In this document: piece after piece, positions 8,456 through 18,348 of the stretch
Position numbering within the stretch: position 1 is the first letter of the stretch
How the letters are laid out: each line of letters begins with the position of its first letter
Assembly: GCA_020638365.1 (NCBI GenBank)
Contig: JACKIQ010000002.1
Span: 248,001 to 312,000 of the forward strand
Source: Rhodospirillales bacterium
Lineage (GTDB): Bacteria; Pseudomonadota; Alphaproteobacteria; Micavibrionales; Micavibrionaceae
Length of the DNA stretch: 64,000 nucleotides
Reading direction: 5' to 3'
Translations under genes and position numbers: made by a program
The notes under the pieces: generated by a model
What the model was told of the DNA's origin: nothing
The model's database searches: none
What the model saw: the letters and a program-made list of their open reading frames with translations, nothing else

Positions 8456-8905
8456 CTACAGCCGATCGCGTATTTGGTAAACAAGCGGGATATCCGCCTC
8501 CGGCATGGGAAAGTGGTAGAGATCCTGCGGCAAGACCCATTTCAGCGCCTGCGCTTCAAGCGACTGCGGCTCCCCGCGCCATATTCTGCAAACGAACAAG
8601 GGCATGAGAAGATGAAAATCGTCATAGCTGTGAGAAGTAAAGCCGATAGGCGAGAAACAGCATTCGCGCGTTTCAATCCCCAACTCTTCCTCCAGCTCGC
8701 GCATCAGCGCAAATTCTGGAGTTTCCCCATCCTGCACCTTCCCGCCCGGAAATTCCCACAAGCCAGCCATGCTCTTCCCTTCAGGCCTCTGGGCGATCAG
8801 GACCCGCCCCTGCCCGTCAACCAGCGCCACAGCGGAAACAAGGATGACGGGCAGCCCTGAAGGCTTCTCCGGACGCGGTAAAGCCAGCGCCTCGTGACAG
8901 TTCAT
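8456..8905 (-). CDS. mutT: MutT-family Nudix hydrolase (8-oxo-dGTP diphosphatase)
   Basis: This enzyme removes oxidised dGTP from the nucleotide pool. The complete Nudix box is present: G-KVQDG-E-TPEFALM-REL-EE-LGI, preceded by GLWEFPGG. Length from the chosen ATG is 149 aa, close to MutT's usual ~130-140. The open frame continues 21 codons further upstream with alternative ATGs at 8917 and 8929; I chose 8905 because AAGGAAAGG lies just before it and the extension (MRLFILRLYKKRG) looks non-conserved. It probably shares a transcript with the methyltransferase. Confidence 0.88.
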   Translation of the reverse strand: MNCHEALALPRPEKPSGLPVILVSAVALVDGQGRVLIAQRPEGKSMAGLWEFPGGKVQDGETPEFALMRELEEELGIETRECCFSPIGFTSHSYDDFHLLMPLFVCRIWRGEPQSLEAQALKWVLPQDLYHFPMPEADIPLVYQIRDRL

Positions 8906-9011
8906 CCTTTCCTTCATAGTGCGCTCCATTCCACGCTTTTTATACAACCGTAAGATAAAAAGCCGCACAAACAGCGCGGCTTTTACAAAATATTATAAAA
9001 AAAGCCAGTAC

Positions 9012-10163
9012 CTACTCCGGTGAAGCCTCGGTCGGCTCTTCAGACGCGGGCTTTTGTGCTTCCTCTTGTGCAGAAGAGTCCTCTACCCTAGGCTCAGAAG
9101 ACTCATCACCTGTTGCAGGCTCTACGTCTTCATGCGCTCCGGCATCCGGTTCCAGACCCTGCGCGTGTTGCGGTTGTCCCACTGCCACAGGATTGCCGCT
9201 CTCGTCAAAATTCTCGACTTTGGCCTCTTCACGCCACCTTGAAATAATCTCGTTATAAAGATTACGGCTTAACTCCTGTTCAAGATAAGGCTTTGCCGTT
9301 TCAAAATCGGCCGGAGGGCGCTCGCGCTTGTCTTCGACCTTGATGATGTGGTAACCGAAACCGCTCTTGACCGGTGTTTTTGTATAAGAACCGACTTCAG
9401 TCTCAAAAGCAGCCTTGGCAAATTCAGGCACGACCTCATCCTTGGCAAAATAACCCAGTTCTCCTCCGCTCGAAGACGAACCGTCAAGGGAATAGTCCTT
9501 GGCAAGCTGGGCAAAGTCCTCGCCGCTATCAAGCTTTTTGACGAGTTCCTTGGCACGCGCTTCATCTTCGCCTGAAACAAGGATATGGGAGGCCTTGACC
9601 TCCTCTACCTTGGGAAAGTCTGCCTTGTACTTGTCATAGGCTTCCTGAATGCGCTCATCAGAAATTTCCTTTTTGACTTCACGTTCAAGAAAGGTGGACC
9701 GGACAATCTGTTTTCTTGCTTTTGCAAGAGAGCTTTGCACCTCCGGATCGTTTTCAAGGCTAGCGCTGCCTATTTTGGCGTCGATCACGCGTTCGCTGAT
9801 CATCTGGTCTAGGGCGATCTGCTTGAGAACATCTTCTGGAAACTGCTGGAAATTCTCCGGCATGTTTTCAAGGGCTTCCTCAATATCTGCTTTGGTAATG
9901 GCCTCACCATTAACACGCGCGACAAGCGGGTTGTCCGGAGAAACCGGGTGCGAAGGATTTCCGGCAGAGGCAACGGACGTCGGACCGGACTGCCCTGTTA
10001 CCGGACCTAACTCCCGTAAGGGTCCGGGCAAACTTTCGGATGGAACCATTCTCCCGGCGATAAATCCGAGCGCCCCGACGATGATAACGATAAGAACAGT
10101 GACGAACGCATGGCCTGACTCGTTACCGTGTGCGACTTCCCGGTTATGGGGCTGATAAGACAT
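9012..10163 (-). CDS. Membrane-anchored parvulin-type peptidyl-prolyl isomerase
   Basis: The 383-aa protein has a short cytoplasmic N-terminus, one membrane anchor (VTVLIVIIVGALGFIAGRM, about residues 22-40), a SurA/PrsA-like helical N-domain, and a PpiC parvulin domain at about residues 180-285 with ASHILV, LAKDYSLDGSSSSGGELGYF and FGYHIIKV. The last ~70 residues are an acidic Glu/Ala/Pro-rich tail. It likely assists folding of exported proteins, which fits its position divergent from secA. The start chosen is the ATG at 10163, with GAGGAATATC before it; a second ATG lies four codons upstream. Confidence 0.88.
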   Translation of the reverse strand: MSYQPHNREVAHGNESGHAFVTVLIVIIVGALGFIAGRMVPSESLPGPLRELGPVTGQSGPTSVASAGNPSHPVSPDNPLVARVNGEAITKADIEEALENMPENFQQFPEDVLKQIALDQMISERVIDAKIGSASLENDPEVQSSLAKARKQIVRSTFLEREVKKEISDERIQEAYDKYKADFPKVEEVKASHILVSGEDEARAKELVKKLDSGEDFAQLAKDYSLDGSSSSGGELGYFAKDEVVPEFAKAAFETEVGSYTKTPVKSGFGYHIIKVEDKRERPPADFETAKPYLEQELSRNLYNEIISRWREEAKVENFDESGNPVAVGQPQHAQGLEPDAGAHEDVEPATGDESSEPRVEDSSAQEEAQKPASEEPTEASPE

Positions 10164-10271
10164 GATATTCCTCAAATAAAAAACTAGAATGCAAGAAGAT
10201 TAACAAGGCGCAGACTATAGAAAGGGTTTAGCCTTTTCAATAGGTAAAGTAATCGCAGCCGGAGGCTTGTA

Positions 10272-10300
10272 TTGACGAGCCGCCGCCGGAGCCTTATACC
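10272..10300 (+). promoter_or_regulatory. Predicted sigma-70-type promoter of secA
   Basis: TTGACG and TATACC are separated by exactly 17 nt, close to the housekeeping consensus. A start of transcription near 10307 would give a leader of about 33 nt before the secA start. Confidence 0.6.
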
Positions 10301-10339
10301 AGAACGACTTGTTAAGGTCTGACCGGGAGTATTGCTCAC

Positions 10340-13108
10340 TTGTTAGGATTTTTAGGAAAAGTTTTCGGCACGACAAACAGCCGCTTACTGAAACATCTTG
10401 GCCGCCATGTCCCGCGTATTAACGCGCTGGAACCCGGTTATCAGGGAATGAGCGACGACGAGCTGCGGAGCCAGACGTTTGCTTTCCGCGAACGTCTGAA
10501 AAAAGGCGAGCCTCTCGACAACCTTCTGCACGAATCCTTCGCTGTAGTCCGCGAAGCCGCTGTGCGCACCCTCGGTCAAAGGCACTACGATGTGCAGTTG
10601 ATCGGCGGGCTGGCGCTGAATGATGGTAAAATCGCCGAAATGCGGACCGGAGAAGGAAAAACCCTTGTTTCCACCCTTCCTGTCTACCTGAACGCGCTGG
10701 CAGGAAAGGGCGTCCACGTCGTTACGGTCAATGACTACCTGGCCAAGCGGGACGCCGAATGGATGGGCGAAATCTACAGTTTTCTTGGTCTCACCACCGG
10801 CTGCATAACTGGAGATCTGAAGGATTTGGCGCGCCGCAAGGCCTATGGTTGCGACATAACATATGGAACGAACAACGAATTCGGCTTCGACTATCTGCGC
10901 GACAATATGAAGTTCAGCCTAGAGCAGATGGTTCAGCGCGACTTTAATTACGCTATTATTGACGAGGTCGACTCGATCCTGATCGACGAAGCCCGGACGC
11001 CGCTCATTATCTCCGGCCCCTCCGAAGGTTCTACGGAACTGTACGGACGCGTCGACAAAATTATTCCGGAATTGGAAGATGCCGATTATGAACTGGAAGA
11101 AAAACACAAGAATATCGCTCTGACCGAACAAGGGCAGGAACACGTCGAAGAACTTCTTAAACAACATGAAATCCTCAAAGAAGGAAGCATGTACGACTTC
11201 GCCAACATCGCGCTCGTCCACCACGTCAACTCGGCCCTTCGTGCCCACAAGCTCTTCCAGCGTGACACGGATTACATTATCAAGGACGGAAAGGTCGTCC
11301 TCATCGACGAATTCACCGGCCGTATGATGGAAGGACGTCGGCTGTCCGAAGGCTTGCATCAGGCGATCGAAGCCAAGGAAGGAGTCGAAATCCAGAAGGA
11401 AAACCAGACGCTGGCCGCCATCACTTTCCAGAATTACTTCCGCCTCTATCCGAAACTGGCCGGAATGACCGGAACGGCCATGACAGAAGCCGCAGAATTC
11501 GAAGAGATATACGGACTAAAGGTCGTGGACATCCCGACCCATGTACCCGTCGCGCGCAAGGACCATGATGACAAGATATACAAATCCCTGCGTGAAAAAG
11601 ATGACGCTATCGTGGCTCTGATCAAGGAATGTCAGGAACGCGAACAGCCCGTCCTTGTCGGTACGATCTCGATTGAAAAATCCGAAACGCTCTCCGCGCG
11701 CCTTAAAAAGGAAAAAATCAAGCACAACGTGCTGAACGCCCGGCATCACGAACGCGAAGCGCATATCATAGCGCAGGCAGGGCAGCCCGGAGCCGTAACC
11801 ATTGCCACCAACATGGCCGGACGCGGAACTGATATCCAGCTCGGCGGCAACGTCGAAATGCGGGTTATGGAGGAAGTCGACCCCGAATGGCCAGAGGAAA
11901 AAAGACACGCCGCCATTCAGAAAATAAAGGCCGAAATAGAAGAAAATAAGAAGAAGGTAAAGGACGCTGGAGGGCTCTACGTTGTAGGCACGGAACGCCA
12001 TGAATCAAGGAGGATTGACAACCAGCTCCGCGGACGCTCCGGACGTCAGGGAGATCGTGGCGCCTCCATGTTCTTCCTGTCCGTAGAAGATTACCTCATG
12101 CGCGTCTTCGCAAGCGGAAGGCTTGAAGCTCTTCTCTCGAACAAAAATATTGGCCTTCAGGAAGGCGAAGCGCTGGAACATCCGTGGATTTCAAAGATGC
12201 TCGAAACGGCTCAGGGCAAGGTCGAAACCATGCATTTTGAAATCCGTAAGAACCTGCTGAAATTCGACAACGTCATGAACGATCAGCGCAAGGTCATTTA
12301 CGAACAGCGCCGCGAAATAATGGAAACCGACAGCGTGGAAGAACTTGTCCGCGACATGCGACACGATACGATCGTCGACATCGTCCACCGCAATATCCCG
12401 CCCAACGCCTACGCCGAGCAATGGGACATTGATGCGCTTGAAAACGATGTTGCCCGCCTCCTCTTTCTGCATCTGCCTCTGCGCGATTGGGCGAAGGAAG
12501 AAGGAATAGCCGACGAGGAAATCATAGAGCGCCTGACCGAAGCCTCAGACAGGCGCATGGCGGAGAAAGCCGCGAATATTGGACCGGAAGTCTGGCGGCG
12601 TGCGGAAAAAATAATTCTCCTGCAGATGCTTGACCAGCACTGGAAAGAACACCTTCTAAATCTCGACCATCTCAGGCAGGGCATCAATCTGCGCGCCTTC
12701 GGCCAGCGCGACCCGTTGAACGAATACAAAACGGAATCTTTCTCGCTTTTCGAAGGGATGCTGGACATGATGCGCGAAACCGTAACCATGACTCTCAGTA
12801 TCGTGGAAGTCAGCATGGGCGAAGAGCGTGCGGGTCTGGTTCTTCCCGGTATGATGCGCCCTGAAGAAAGCCAGATTCAGGAAGGCCGCATCGACCCCGC
12901 GACAATGAGCGCGGCCCCGCGCGAGAAGGAAAGAGACAAGTTTCCGCCGCAGGAACCACAGCAACCGCAAGGTGTAACAGTACAGCACCGTCCCATAGAC
13001 AAGAATGATCCAAGCACCTGGCACAAAACGCAGAGAAACGCGCCTTGCCCCTGCGGATCGGGTAAAAAATACAAGCAGTGCCACGGGAAGATCGCCCAAA
13101 AAAGCTGA
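10340..13108 (+). CDS. secA: Preprotein translocase ATPase SecA
   Basis: SecA drives Sec-dependent export through SecYEG. The 922-aa protein is complete: MRTGEGKTLVS (Walker A), TVNDYLAKRDAEWM, the DEAD-box region VDSILIDEARTPLIISGP, ATNMAGRGTDIQLGGNV in the second nucleotide-binding domain, the preprotein cross-linking and scaffold domains, and the C-terminal zinc-binding CPCGSGKKYKQCHG used for SecB and lipid contact. The start is a TTG codon (TTGTTAGGATTT), giving MLGFLGKVFG, which matches the usual SecA N-terminus; GGGAG lies rather far upstream. A near-consensus promoter precedes it. Confidence 0.97.
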   Translation: MLGFLGKVFGTTNSRLLKHLGRHVPRINALEPGYQGMSDDELRSQTFAFRERLKKGEPLDNLLHESFAVVREAAVRTLGQRHYDVQLIGGLALNDGKIAEMRTGEGKTLVSTLPVYLNALAGKGVHVVTVNDYLAKRDAEWMGEIYSFLGLTTGCITGDLKDLARRKAYGCDITYGTNNEFGFDYLRDNMKFSLEQMVQRDFNYAIIDEVDSILIDEARTPLIISGPSEGSTELYGRVDKIIPELEDADYELEEKHKNIALTEQGQEHVEELLKQHEILKEGSMYDFANIALVHHVNSALRAHKLFQRDTDYIIKDGKVVLIDEFTGRMMEGRRLSEGLHQAIEAKEGVEIQKENQTLAAITFQNYFRLYPKLAGMTGTAMTEAAEFEEIYGLKVVDIPTHVPVARKDHDDKIYKSLREKDDAIVALIKECQEREQPVLVGTISIEKSETLSARLKKEKIKHNVLNARHHEREAHIIAQAGQPGAVTIATNMAGRGTDIQLGGNVEMRVMEEVDPEWPEEKRHAAIQKIKAEIEENKKKVKDAGGLYVVGTERHESRRIDNQLRGRSGRQGDRGASMFFLSVEDYLMRVFASGRLEALLSNKNIGLQEGEALEHPWISKMLETAQGKVETMHFEIRKNLLKFDNVMNDQRKVIYEQRREIMETDSVEELVRDMRHDTIVDIVHRNIPPNAYAEQWDIDALENDVARLLFLHLPLRDWAKEEGIADEEIIERLTEASDRRMAEKAANIGPEVWRRAEKIILLQMLDQHWKEHLLNLDHLRQGINLRAFGQRDPLNEYKTESFSLFEGMLDMMRETVTMTLSIVEVSMGEERAGLVLPGMMRPEESQIQEGRIDPATMSAAPREKERDKFPPQEPQQPQGVTVQHRPIDKNDPSTWHKTQRNAPCPCGSGKKYKQCHGKIAQKS

Positions 13109-13140
13109 ACCCGGAAGGGCTGATCCCCAAAGGATAAGGG

Positions 13141-14313
13141 ATGACGACCCCCAGACAGGCAGACATCGTGATTTTCGGAGCCGGCATTGCAGGCCTCTGG
13201 ACCCACGCATACCTCTCAAATCTCGGCTATAACGCGCTCCTGCTTGAATCAGACAAAATCGGGGGCGTGCAGAGCATCGCCTCGCAAGGGATCATTCACT
13301 CAGGACTCAAATTCGCCTTTGCCGGAAAAATCAGCAAACTGGCGAAATCCATCAGCGCCATGCCCGAACGCTGGCGCGACGCACTGAATGAAAAAGGAGA
13401 AGTTGACCTCTCAGGGGCAGTCATTAACGCACAATCGCAACTGCTCATGATTCCTCCGGGCTTTCTGGGCGACATTTCCAAGACCGTAGCGAAAAAAACG
13501 CTCGGCAAAAACGTGCGCGAAATCGCTCAATCCGAATGGCCTGAAGAGATAAAAAACTCCGGCTTTAAGGGCTCAGTCATTTTCATGGACGAACGGGTTC
13601 TGGATATCCCCTCAGTCGTTCAAACTCTTATGCAGCCTTATAAAGACTCCATTAAAGCCATCCCGAAAAATGACGCAAAAACACCCCTGGATTTTCTGGA
13701 AAAAAACGGAATAGAGGCAAAAAAAATTCTCTTCACCACAGCCGGAGAAAACCTCGGGATCGCCGCAACCCTGAACCATGAAAAAGGTCTGGAAACGCAA
13801 AGCCGTCCGCTCCTGATGGCCATGATGAAACCCGCCCCGTTCCCCCTCTTCGCCCATTTTGTAGGAAAAACCGACAAACCTGTGGCGACCGTAACGACCC
13901 ACACCGATCAGAACGGAAAACGGGTCTGGTATATCGGGGGCCTTGTGGCCGAGCGCCCTGTTACCGCTCCTCCGGAAGATAGCATCAAAGCTGCCAAGAA
14001 AGCTCTCGCCTCATACCTTCCCGGCGTCGACATTTCAGAAGCACAGTGGGCTGTAATTCCCATCGCCCGCTCCGAAGGAAAATCAAAAACGGACGGCTGG
14101 ATGCCCGATACACCGACCCTGCACCGCGCCGGCAACGTCCTTTACGGCTGGCCGACCAAGCTTACCTTCGCGCCGATGCTCGCGGACGCGGTACTAAAAG
14201 AATTACAGAACTCGAATATAGAACCATCGAATACAAGAAATGACTGGTCGTTTCTGACATCGGCTCCGCTCGCACAGCCGCCCTGGGAGAATGCAACGTG
14301 GAAACGCTCATAA
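13141..14313 (+). CDS. FAD-dependent oxidoreductase (DAO-like)
   Basis: The N-terminus VIFGAGIAGLWTHAYLSNLG is a dinucleotide-binding GxGxxG motif followed by the usual acidic residue (LLLES), so this is a flavoprotein of the DAO/glycine-oxidase superfamily, 390 aa. Further on, SIASQGIIHSG resembles the substrate-domain start of this group. Substrate is unknown. A ribosome site AAGGATAAGGG lies right before the ATG. It overlaps the following aldo/keto reductase by 16 nt, so the two are probably made together and may act on related metabolites; that is inference. Confidence 0.8.
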   Translation: MTTPRQADIVIFGAGIAGLWTHAYLSNLGYNALLLESDKIGGVQSIASQGIIHSGLKFAFAGKISKLAKSISAMPERWRDALNEKGEVDLSGAVINAQSQLLMIPPGFLGDISKTVAKKTLGKNVREIAQSEWPEEIKNSGFKGSVIFMDERVLDIPSVVQTLMQPYKDSIKAIPKNDAKTPLDFLEKNGIEAKKILFTTAGENLGIAATLNHEKGLETQSRPLLMAMMKPAPFPLFAHFVGKTDKPVATVTTHTDQNGKRVWYIGGLVAERPVTAPPEDSIKAAKKALASYLPGVDISEAQWAVIPIARSEGKSKTDGWMPDTPTLHRAGNVLYGWPTKLTFAPMLADAVLKELQNSNIEPSNTRNDWSFLTSAPLAQPPWENATWKRS

Positions 14314-15098
14314 AATTCCATCGCCCTCTGGGACAAACAGGTTTGAGTGTTTCTCCGCTTGGTCTTGGCACCGTGAAATTTGGCCGGAATGAAGGCGTTA
14401 AATATCCGGAAAATTTTGAAATACCCGATGAGCAGTTTTTAGCCGCCCTGCTCGCTCATGCCCGCGATCTCGGCATCAACATGCTCGACACCGCTCCCTC
14501 GTACGGAGTCAGCGAAGAGCGGCTCGGGCGCCTCTTAAAAGGACAAAGACAGGATTGGACCATAGTCGGAAAAATCGGCGAAGAGTTCAAAAACGGTGAG
14601 TCGGAATATATCTTCACACCCGAGCATTTCGAAATGAGCCTGCAGCGCTCCCTCAAAAATCTGCAAACCGATTATCTGGATGTTCTTCTGATCCATTCCG
14701 ACGGCAGCGACATGGCAATCCTCTCGGATGAAAAACTGATCAGAAAAATGGACGAATTTAAATCCCGGGGACTTGTCCGGGCCATCGGCGCGTCCACTAA
14801 AACCGTTGAAGGAGGAATCAAGACGCTCGACCTCATGGATATCGTTATGGCGACCTACAACCCCGTCATGCGAGCGGAAAAGCCTGTCCTCGACCACGCC
14901 GACGAAAAGGGAAAAGGCGTTTTGCTAAAAAAAGCGCTGGCCAGCGGCCATCTCGACAAGTTGGGCAAAAACCCTCTCCAGACTGCCATGGACTTTGCGT
15001 TCGCACACCCGGGAACAACGGGAATCATTGTCGGTACGATCAACCCTTCGCATTTATCCGCAAATGTGAACGCGGCAATAAAAGCCCTGAAAAATTAA
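14298..15098 (+). CDS. Aldo/keto reductase
   Basis: The 266-aa protein is an NADPH-dependent aldo/keto reductase: LGQTGLSVSPLGLGTVKFG at the N-terminus, MLDTAPSYGVSEERLG containing the catalytic Asp and Tyr, the Lys in IVGKIGEEF, and the His in DVLLIHSDG. The C-terminal GTTGIIVGTINPSHL matches the cofactor-binding end of the family. It starts with GTG inside the end of the upstream flavoprotein gene. At 266 aa it is somewhat shorter than the common 280-330 aa. The substrate is not predictable. Confidence 0.87.
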   Translation: METLIKFHRPLGQTGLSVSPLGLGTVKFGRNEGVKYPENFEIPDEQFLAALLAHARDLGINMLDTAPSYGVSEERLGRLLKGQRQDWTIVGKIGEEFKNGESEYIFTPEHFEMSLQRSLKNLQTDYLDVLLIHSDGSDMAILSDEKLIRKMDEFKSRGLVRAIGASTKTVEGGIKTLDLMDIVMATYNPVMRAEKPVLDHADEKGKGVLLKKALASGHLDKLGKNPLQTAMDFAFAHPGTTGIIVGTINPSHLSANVNAAIKALKN

Positions 15099-15102
15099 AA
15101 AA

Positions 15103-16386
15103 TCAGTCCTTTGCGTCAATAAATCTTTCAGGCGGCGTGACACGGATCGTTTTGATCTGGTTCCTCTGGCGCTTGACTATGTCGAAACGGAACTCGTGAA
15201 AAATAAAGGACTGTCCGACTTCAGGCACGCATTGTGATTCATAGATGATCAGTCCCGCGATCGTCGAATAGTCCTCATCGGGCAAACCCCAGTTGTACTC
15301 GCGGTTCAGGTCACGAATTGTTACGCGCCCATCGACCATATACGCCCCGCCGATCACCTTTCGAACGCCGGGTACGGAAACGTCATGCTCGTCGTCAATG
15401 TCCCCGACAATCTCCTCAAGAATATCCTCCAGCGTCACGATCCCTCTGAAAGAGCCGTACTCGTCAATCACGATGGCGATATGCTCGCGCCGTTCCCTGA
15501 AGGCCTGCAACTGATCGTAAAGCGTTGTCGTCTGGGGAATGAACCACGGTTCCTTGGCCAGATCATTAAAATCTATCGCCTCTATTTTTCCACCAGCATT
15601 CAGCAGAACTTGCAGAAGGCTTTTGACGTGAAGGATCCCGATAATATCGTCCGGGTTATCTTTCCACAGCGGCAACCGGGTATAGGGGCTGTTCAGCACG
15701 TCTGCAACGATCTCTTCGGTAGCTTTATTGAGATTGATCATGCTGACATCCTTGCGGTGAATCATAATCTCCTCGATATCCACGTCCGCAAGATCAAGGA
15801 TGGACCGCAGCATCGCGCGCTGCTCTTGTACTTCCTGCTCGGGCCCTTCATGCATCTCGATCGCCCCGCGCAGAAGTTCAAGATGCGACCCGGCGGTGAC
15901 CTTGGAAATATCCACCCCGAACAGGCGCAGAACCCACCTCACAATTCGCGTGACGACTTCTGTAACAGGCGCAAAAATCAAGATCACGTAATGGATCAGC
16001 GGCGCAACGCGCAGAGCCATGCTCTCCGCATGATGAAAGGCATAGGTCTTGGGAAGGACTTCCGAAAAAATCAGAAGCAGCATCGTCATGATTATTGTCG
16101 CGTAAACAACCCCCGCGTCGCCGAACACCTTGATAAGAACGCCCGTAGCCACGGCCGACGAAAGAATATTCACTAGGTTGTTGCCCAGTAAGAGCGCTCC
16201 GATCATCCGGTCCTTGTTCATCCGCATGCGGTTCACAAGCGCCGCCCTCTTGTTGCCCTCTTTCTCTCGGGACAGGAGCCTTACCCGTGACGCAGCCGTC
16301 AACGCCGTCTCGGACCCTGAAAAGAAAGCCGAAAGGATGAGAAGAAAAAAAATGAAGATCAGCGAAAATGTAAGTTCGGTATCCAT
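15103..16386 (-). CDS. CNNM/CorC-type membrane transporter with CBS domains
   Basis: The 427-aa protein has an N-terminal CNNM (DUF21) membrane domain (SAFFSGSETALTAASRVRL, then three further hydrophobic segments to about residue 150), a pair of CBS domains (about 200-320; IVIDEYGSFRGIVTLEDILEEIVGDI) and a C-terminal CorC/HlyC domain. Members such as CorC/YtfL act in Mg2+ or Co2+ efflux. It is third in the aroK-aroB order, its ATG overlapping the aroB stop by one base. It converges tail-to-tail on the aldo/keto reductase gene with only 4 nt between. Confidence 0.88.
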   Translation of the reverse strand: MDTELTFSLIFIFFLLILSAFFSGSETALTAASRVRLLSREKEGNKRAALVNRMRMNKDRMIGALLLGNNLVNILSSAVATGVLIKVFGDAGVVYATIIMTMLLLIFSEVLPKTYAFHHAESMALRVAPLIHYVILIFAPVTEVVTRIVRWVLRLFGVDISKVTAGSHLELLRGAIEMHEGPEQEVQEQRAMLRSILDLADVDIEEIMIHRKDVSMINLNKATEEIVADVLNSPYTRLPLWKDNPDDIIGILHVKSLLQVLLNAGGKIEAIDFNDLAKEPWFIPQTTTLYDQLQAFRERREHIAIVIDEYGSFRGIVTLEDILEEIVGDIDDEHDVSVPGVRKVIGGAYMVDGRVTIRDLNREYNWGLPDEDYSTIAGLIIYESQCVPEVGQSFIFHEFRFDIVKRQRNQIKTIRVTPPERFIDAKD

Positions 16387-17534
16387 TACGTCTCCGGAAA
16401 GCCAACAAACCTGGACAAAACCGAGCGTACCGTGCCTTCTTCGACGTCGGACCGGATTACCGCTCGACCTATCGTCTCGGCCAGAATGAAAGTAATCTTA
16501 CCATCCTTGGCCTTCTTGTCACGCTGCATGATGGCCATCAGGTCGTCGACACTCGTCTTGAGCGGCGGAGTAATTGCGGCAGTAGACGTCATCAGCCCTA
16601 ATGTACCAAGATGCTCCTCGACTCGATCGACATCTTCACGCGAGCACAACCTCATATTCTCGGACATTTCAAAAGCCATGACCATCCCGATCGCTACGGC
16701 CTCTCCATGCAGTAGCCGCCCATCATAGCCGGCCGCCGTTTCCAGCGCATGACCGAACGTATGACCGAGATTAAGCAGCGCTCTCCGGCCCGATTCCCGC
16801 TCATCTTCCTCAACGATAGCGGCCTTGGCTTTGCAACTGACCTCAACAGCATAAGCCACTGATTCAGGAACCAGATCGCAAACACCGTGCCCGTTCTCTT
16901 CCAGCCAGTCGAAAAAGTGGGGATTGCCGATCAGACCGTATTTGACGATTTCCGCATAACCCGCAAGAACTTCCCGGCGCGGCAATGTCTTCAACACATC
17001 GACATCGGCTACGACGACGCAAGGCTGGTAAAAAGCCCCGACCATATTCTTGCCAAGCTTTGTGTTGATGCCCGTTTTGCCTCCGACGGAACTGTCCACC
17101 TGAGAAAGAAGGGTTGTAGGAATCTGCACGTATTGTATTCCGCGCATGACTGTGGCCGCCGCAAACCCGGCCAGATCTCCGATAACGCCACCTCCGACTG
17201 CCACGACGATTGAGTCGCGGTGTACGTTATTTTCAAGCATCCACTCATGCAATTGCATGAGGTAATCATAGGACTTTGTCTGCTCGCCCGGTGGCAGAAC
17301 CATTACGCCGCAAAAAGCAGCGCCCAACCCGTCGAACTGAATCTTTATCTTTTTTGCATAATCTTCGACATGTTCATCGGTGACAATAAAAATGCGCCGC
17401 CCGAGAACATCAAAAGGCATAAAATCGTCGATCCGCCCGATCAACCCGGACCCGACAAAAATCTCGTAACTGCGTTCGCCAAGAGGAATGGTAACGACTT
17501 TCGTATCCAGCGCGTGGATTTCGCCTTCGCTCAT
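16386..17534 (-). CDS. aroB: 3-dehydroquinate synthase
   Basis: AroB converts DAHP to 3-dehydroquinate, the second shikimate step, using NAD and a divalent metal. The 382-aa sequence shows VVAVGGGVIGDLAGFAAAT, the IPTTLLSQVDSSVGGKTGIN active-site stretch, and the metal ligands in LLNLGHTFGHALE and LHGEAVAIGM. The gene overlaps the end of aroK by 4 nt. Expression is probably coupled to aroK and to the downstream CNNM gene. Confidence 0.96.
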   Translation of the reverse strand: MSEGEIHALDTKVVTIPLGERSYEIFVGSGLIGRIDDFMPFDVLGRRIFIVTDEHVEDYAKKIKIQFDGLGAAFCGVMVLPPGEQTKSYDYLMQLHEWMLENNVHRDSIVVAVGGGVIGDLAGFAAATVMRGIQYVQIPTTLLSQVDSSVGGKTGINTKLGKNMVGAFYQPCVVVADVDVLKTLPRREVLAGYAEIVKYGLIGNPHFFDWLEENGHGVCDLVPESVAYAVEVSCKAKAAIVEEDERESGRRALLNLGHTFGHALETAAGYDGRLLHGEAVAIGMVMAFEMSENMRLCSREDVDRVEEHLGTLGLMTSTAAITPPLKTSVDDLMAIMQRDKKAKDGKITFILAETIGRAVIRSDVEEGTVRSVLSRFVGFPET

Positions 17535-18103
17535 CTATCAAGATATCCTTCCAAAGTAATCAGGACCTTCAGGACCAGTGCCTCTATACCTGCAAGCGGA
17601 TCCTCTACCACCAGATCGGCCTGTGCGTAAAGATTTTTACGCTCCTCCAGAAGATCCTCAAGGCGCTGGCGCGGATTTTCAGCATCCATCAGAGGCCTGT
17701 TCCGAGAATTTTTTATCCGTTCAAAAAGAACATCGACGGCTGCGTTAAGCCAGACGGATATTCCGTTTTTTGCGATAGCCTGTAACGTTTCCGGCACGAT
17801 CAGACACCCGCCTCCTGTAGAAATAACCGATAGATCCTCGCCTAAAAGCCTCTCGATCATGCGGCGCTCCAGAACACGGAAAGCCGCCTCACCCTCAGTC
17901 GAAAAAATATCAGCGATTTTTCGCCTTTCCTCTCGTTCGATCAACGTGTCTGAATCCCGGTGAGGCAGCCCTAGAGCCTTTGCCAGAAGTGAACCGACAT
18001 GACTCTTTCCGCTGCCCATCATCCCTATCAGGACTATGGACTTAGTCAGTTTGGGCCTCACACGCCCCGAAACGTCAGAGATAGTCAGGGCTAAATCTTC
18101 CAT
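17531..18103 (-). CDS. aroK: Shikimate kinase
   Basis: Shikimate kinase phosphorylates shikimate with ATP. The 190-aa protein has the P-loop GMMGSGKSHVG, the shikimate-binding DSDTLIE, and ISTGGGCLI. The usual lid and RPLM segment (NRPLMDAENPRQRLEDLLEER) is intact. It is the first gene of the aroK-aroB-CNNM operon and is divergent from the small membrane-peptide gene, with a 101-nt gap that must hold promoters for both directions. Confidence 0.95.
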   Translation of the reverse strand: MEDLALTISDVSGRVRPKLTKSIVLIGMMGSGKSHVGSLLAKALGLPHRDSDTLIEREERRKIADIFSTEGEAAFRVLERRMIERLLGEDLSVISTGGGCLIVPETLQAIAKNGISVWLNAAVDVLFERIKNSRNRPLMDAENPRQRLEDLLEERKNLYAQADLVVEDPLAGIEALVLKVLITLEGYLDR

Positions 18104-18204
18104 TGGACTTTCTTACACCATTCCATCTTTCAATACAGACTTTATTTTGATATAAAGCGGTTCACTTCGGCTCAAAACATTTTTCAGAATACGCAGTACT
18201 TAGC

Positions 18205-18348
18205 ATGTCCATTTTTAGGATTCTGGTTGCATTGATTCTCTGTATCGCACTGCTGGGCGCGGCGTGGCTTGCATTGGTCGACATACCTGTCCGCCAGACT
18301 GAGATCACCAAGCCCCTGCCCAAAGAGGCTTACACGAATGCTGAATAA
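18205..18348 (+). CDS. 47-aa single-pass membrane peptide
   Basis: ATG at 18205 opens a 47-codon frame ending at TAA 18346-18348. The product begins MSIFRILVALILCIALLG, one hydrophobic helix of about 22 residues, followed by a short soluble tail (VDIPVRQTEITKPLPKE). The ATG of the next gene lies inside its last codons, so the two are probably translationally coupled. It has the look of a real small protein (basic start, single helix, polar tail), but it has no recognised family, and the ribosome site is weak. Function unknown. Confidence 0.6.
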   Translation: MSIFRILVALILCIALLGAAWLALVDIPVRQTEITKPLPKEAYTNAE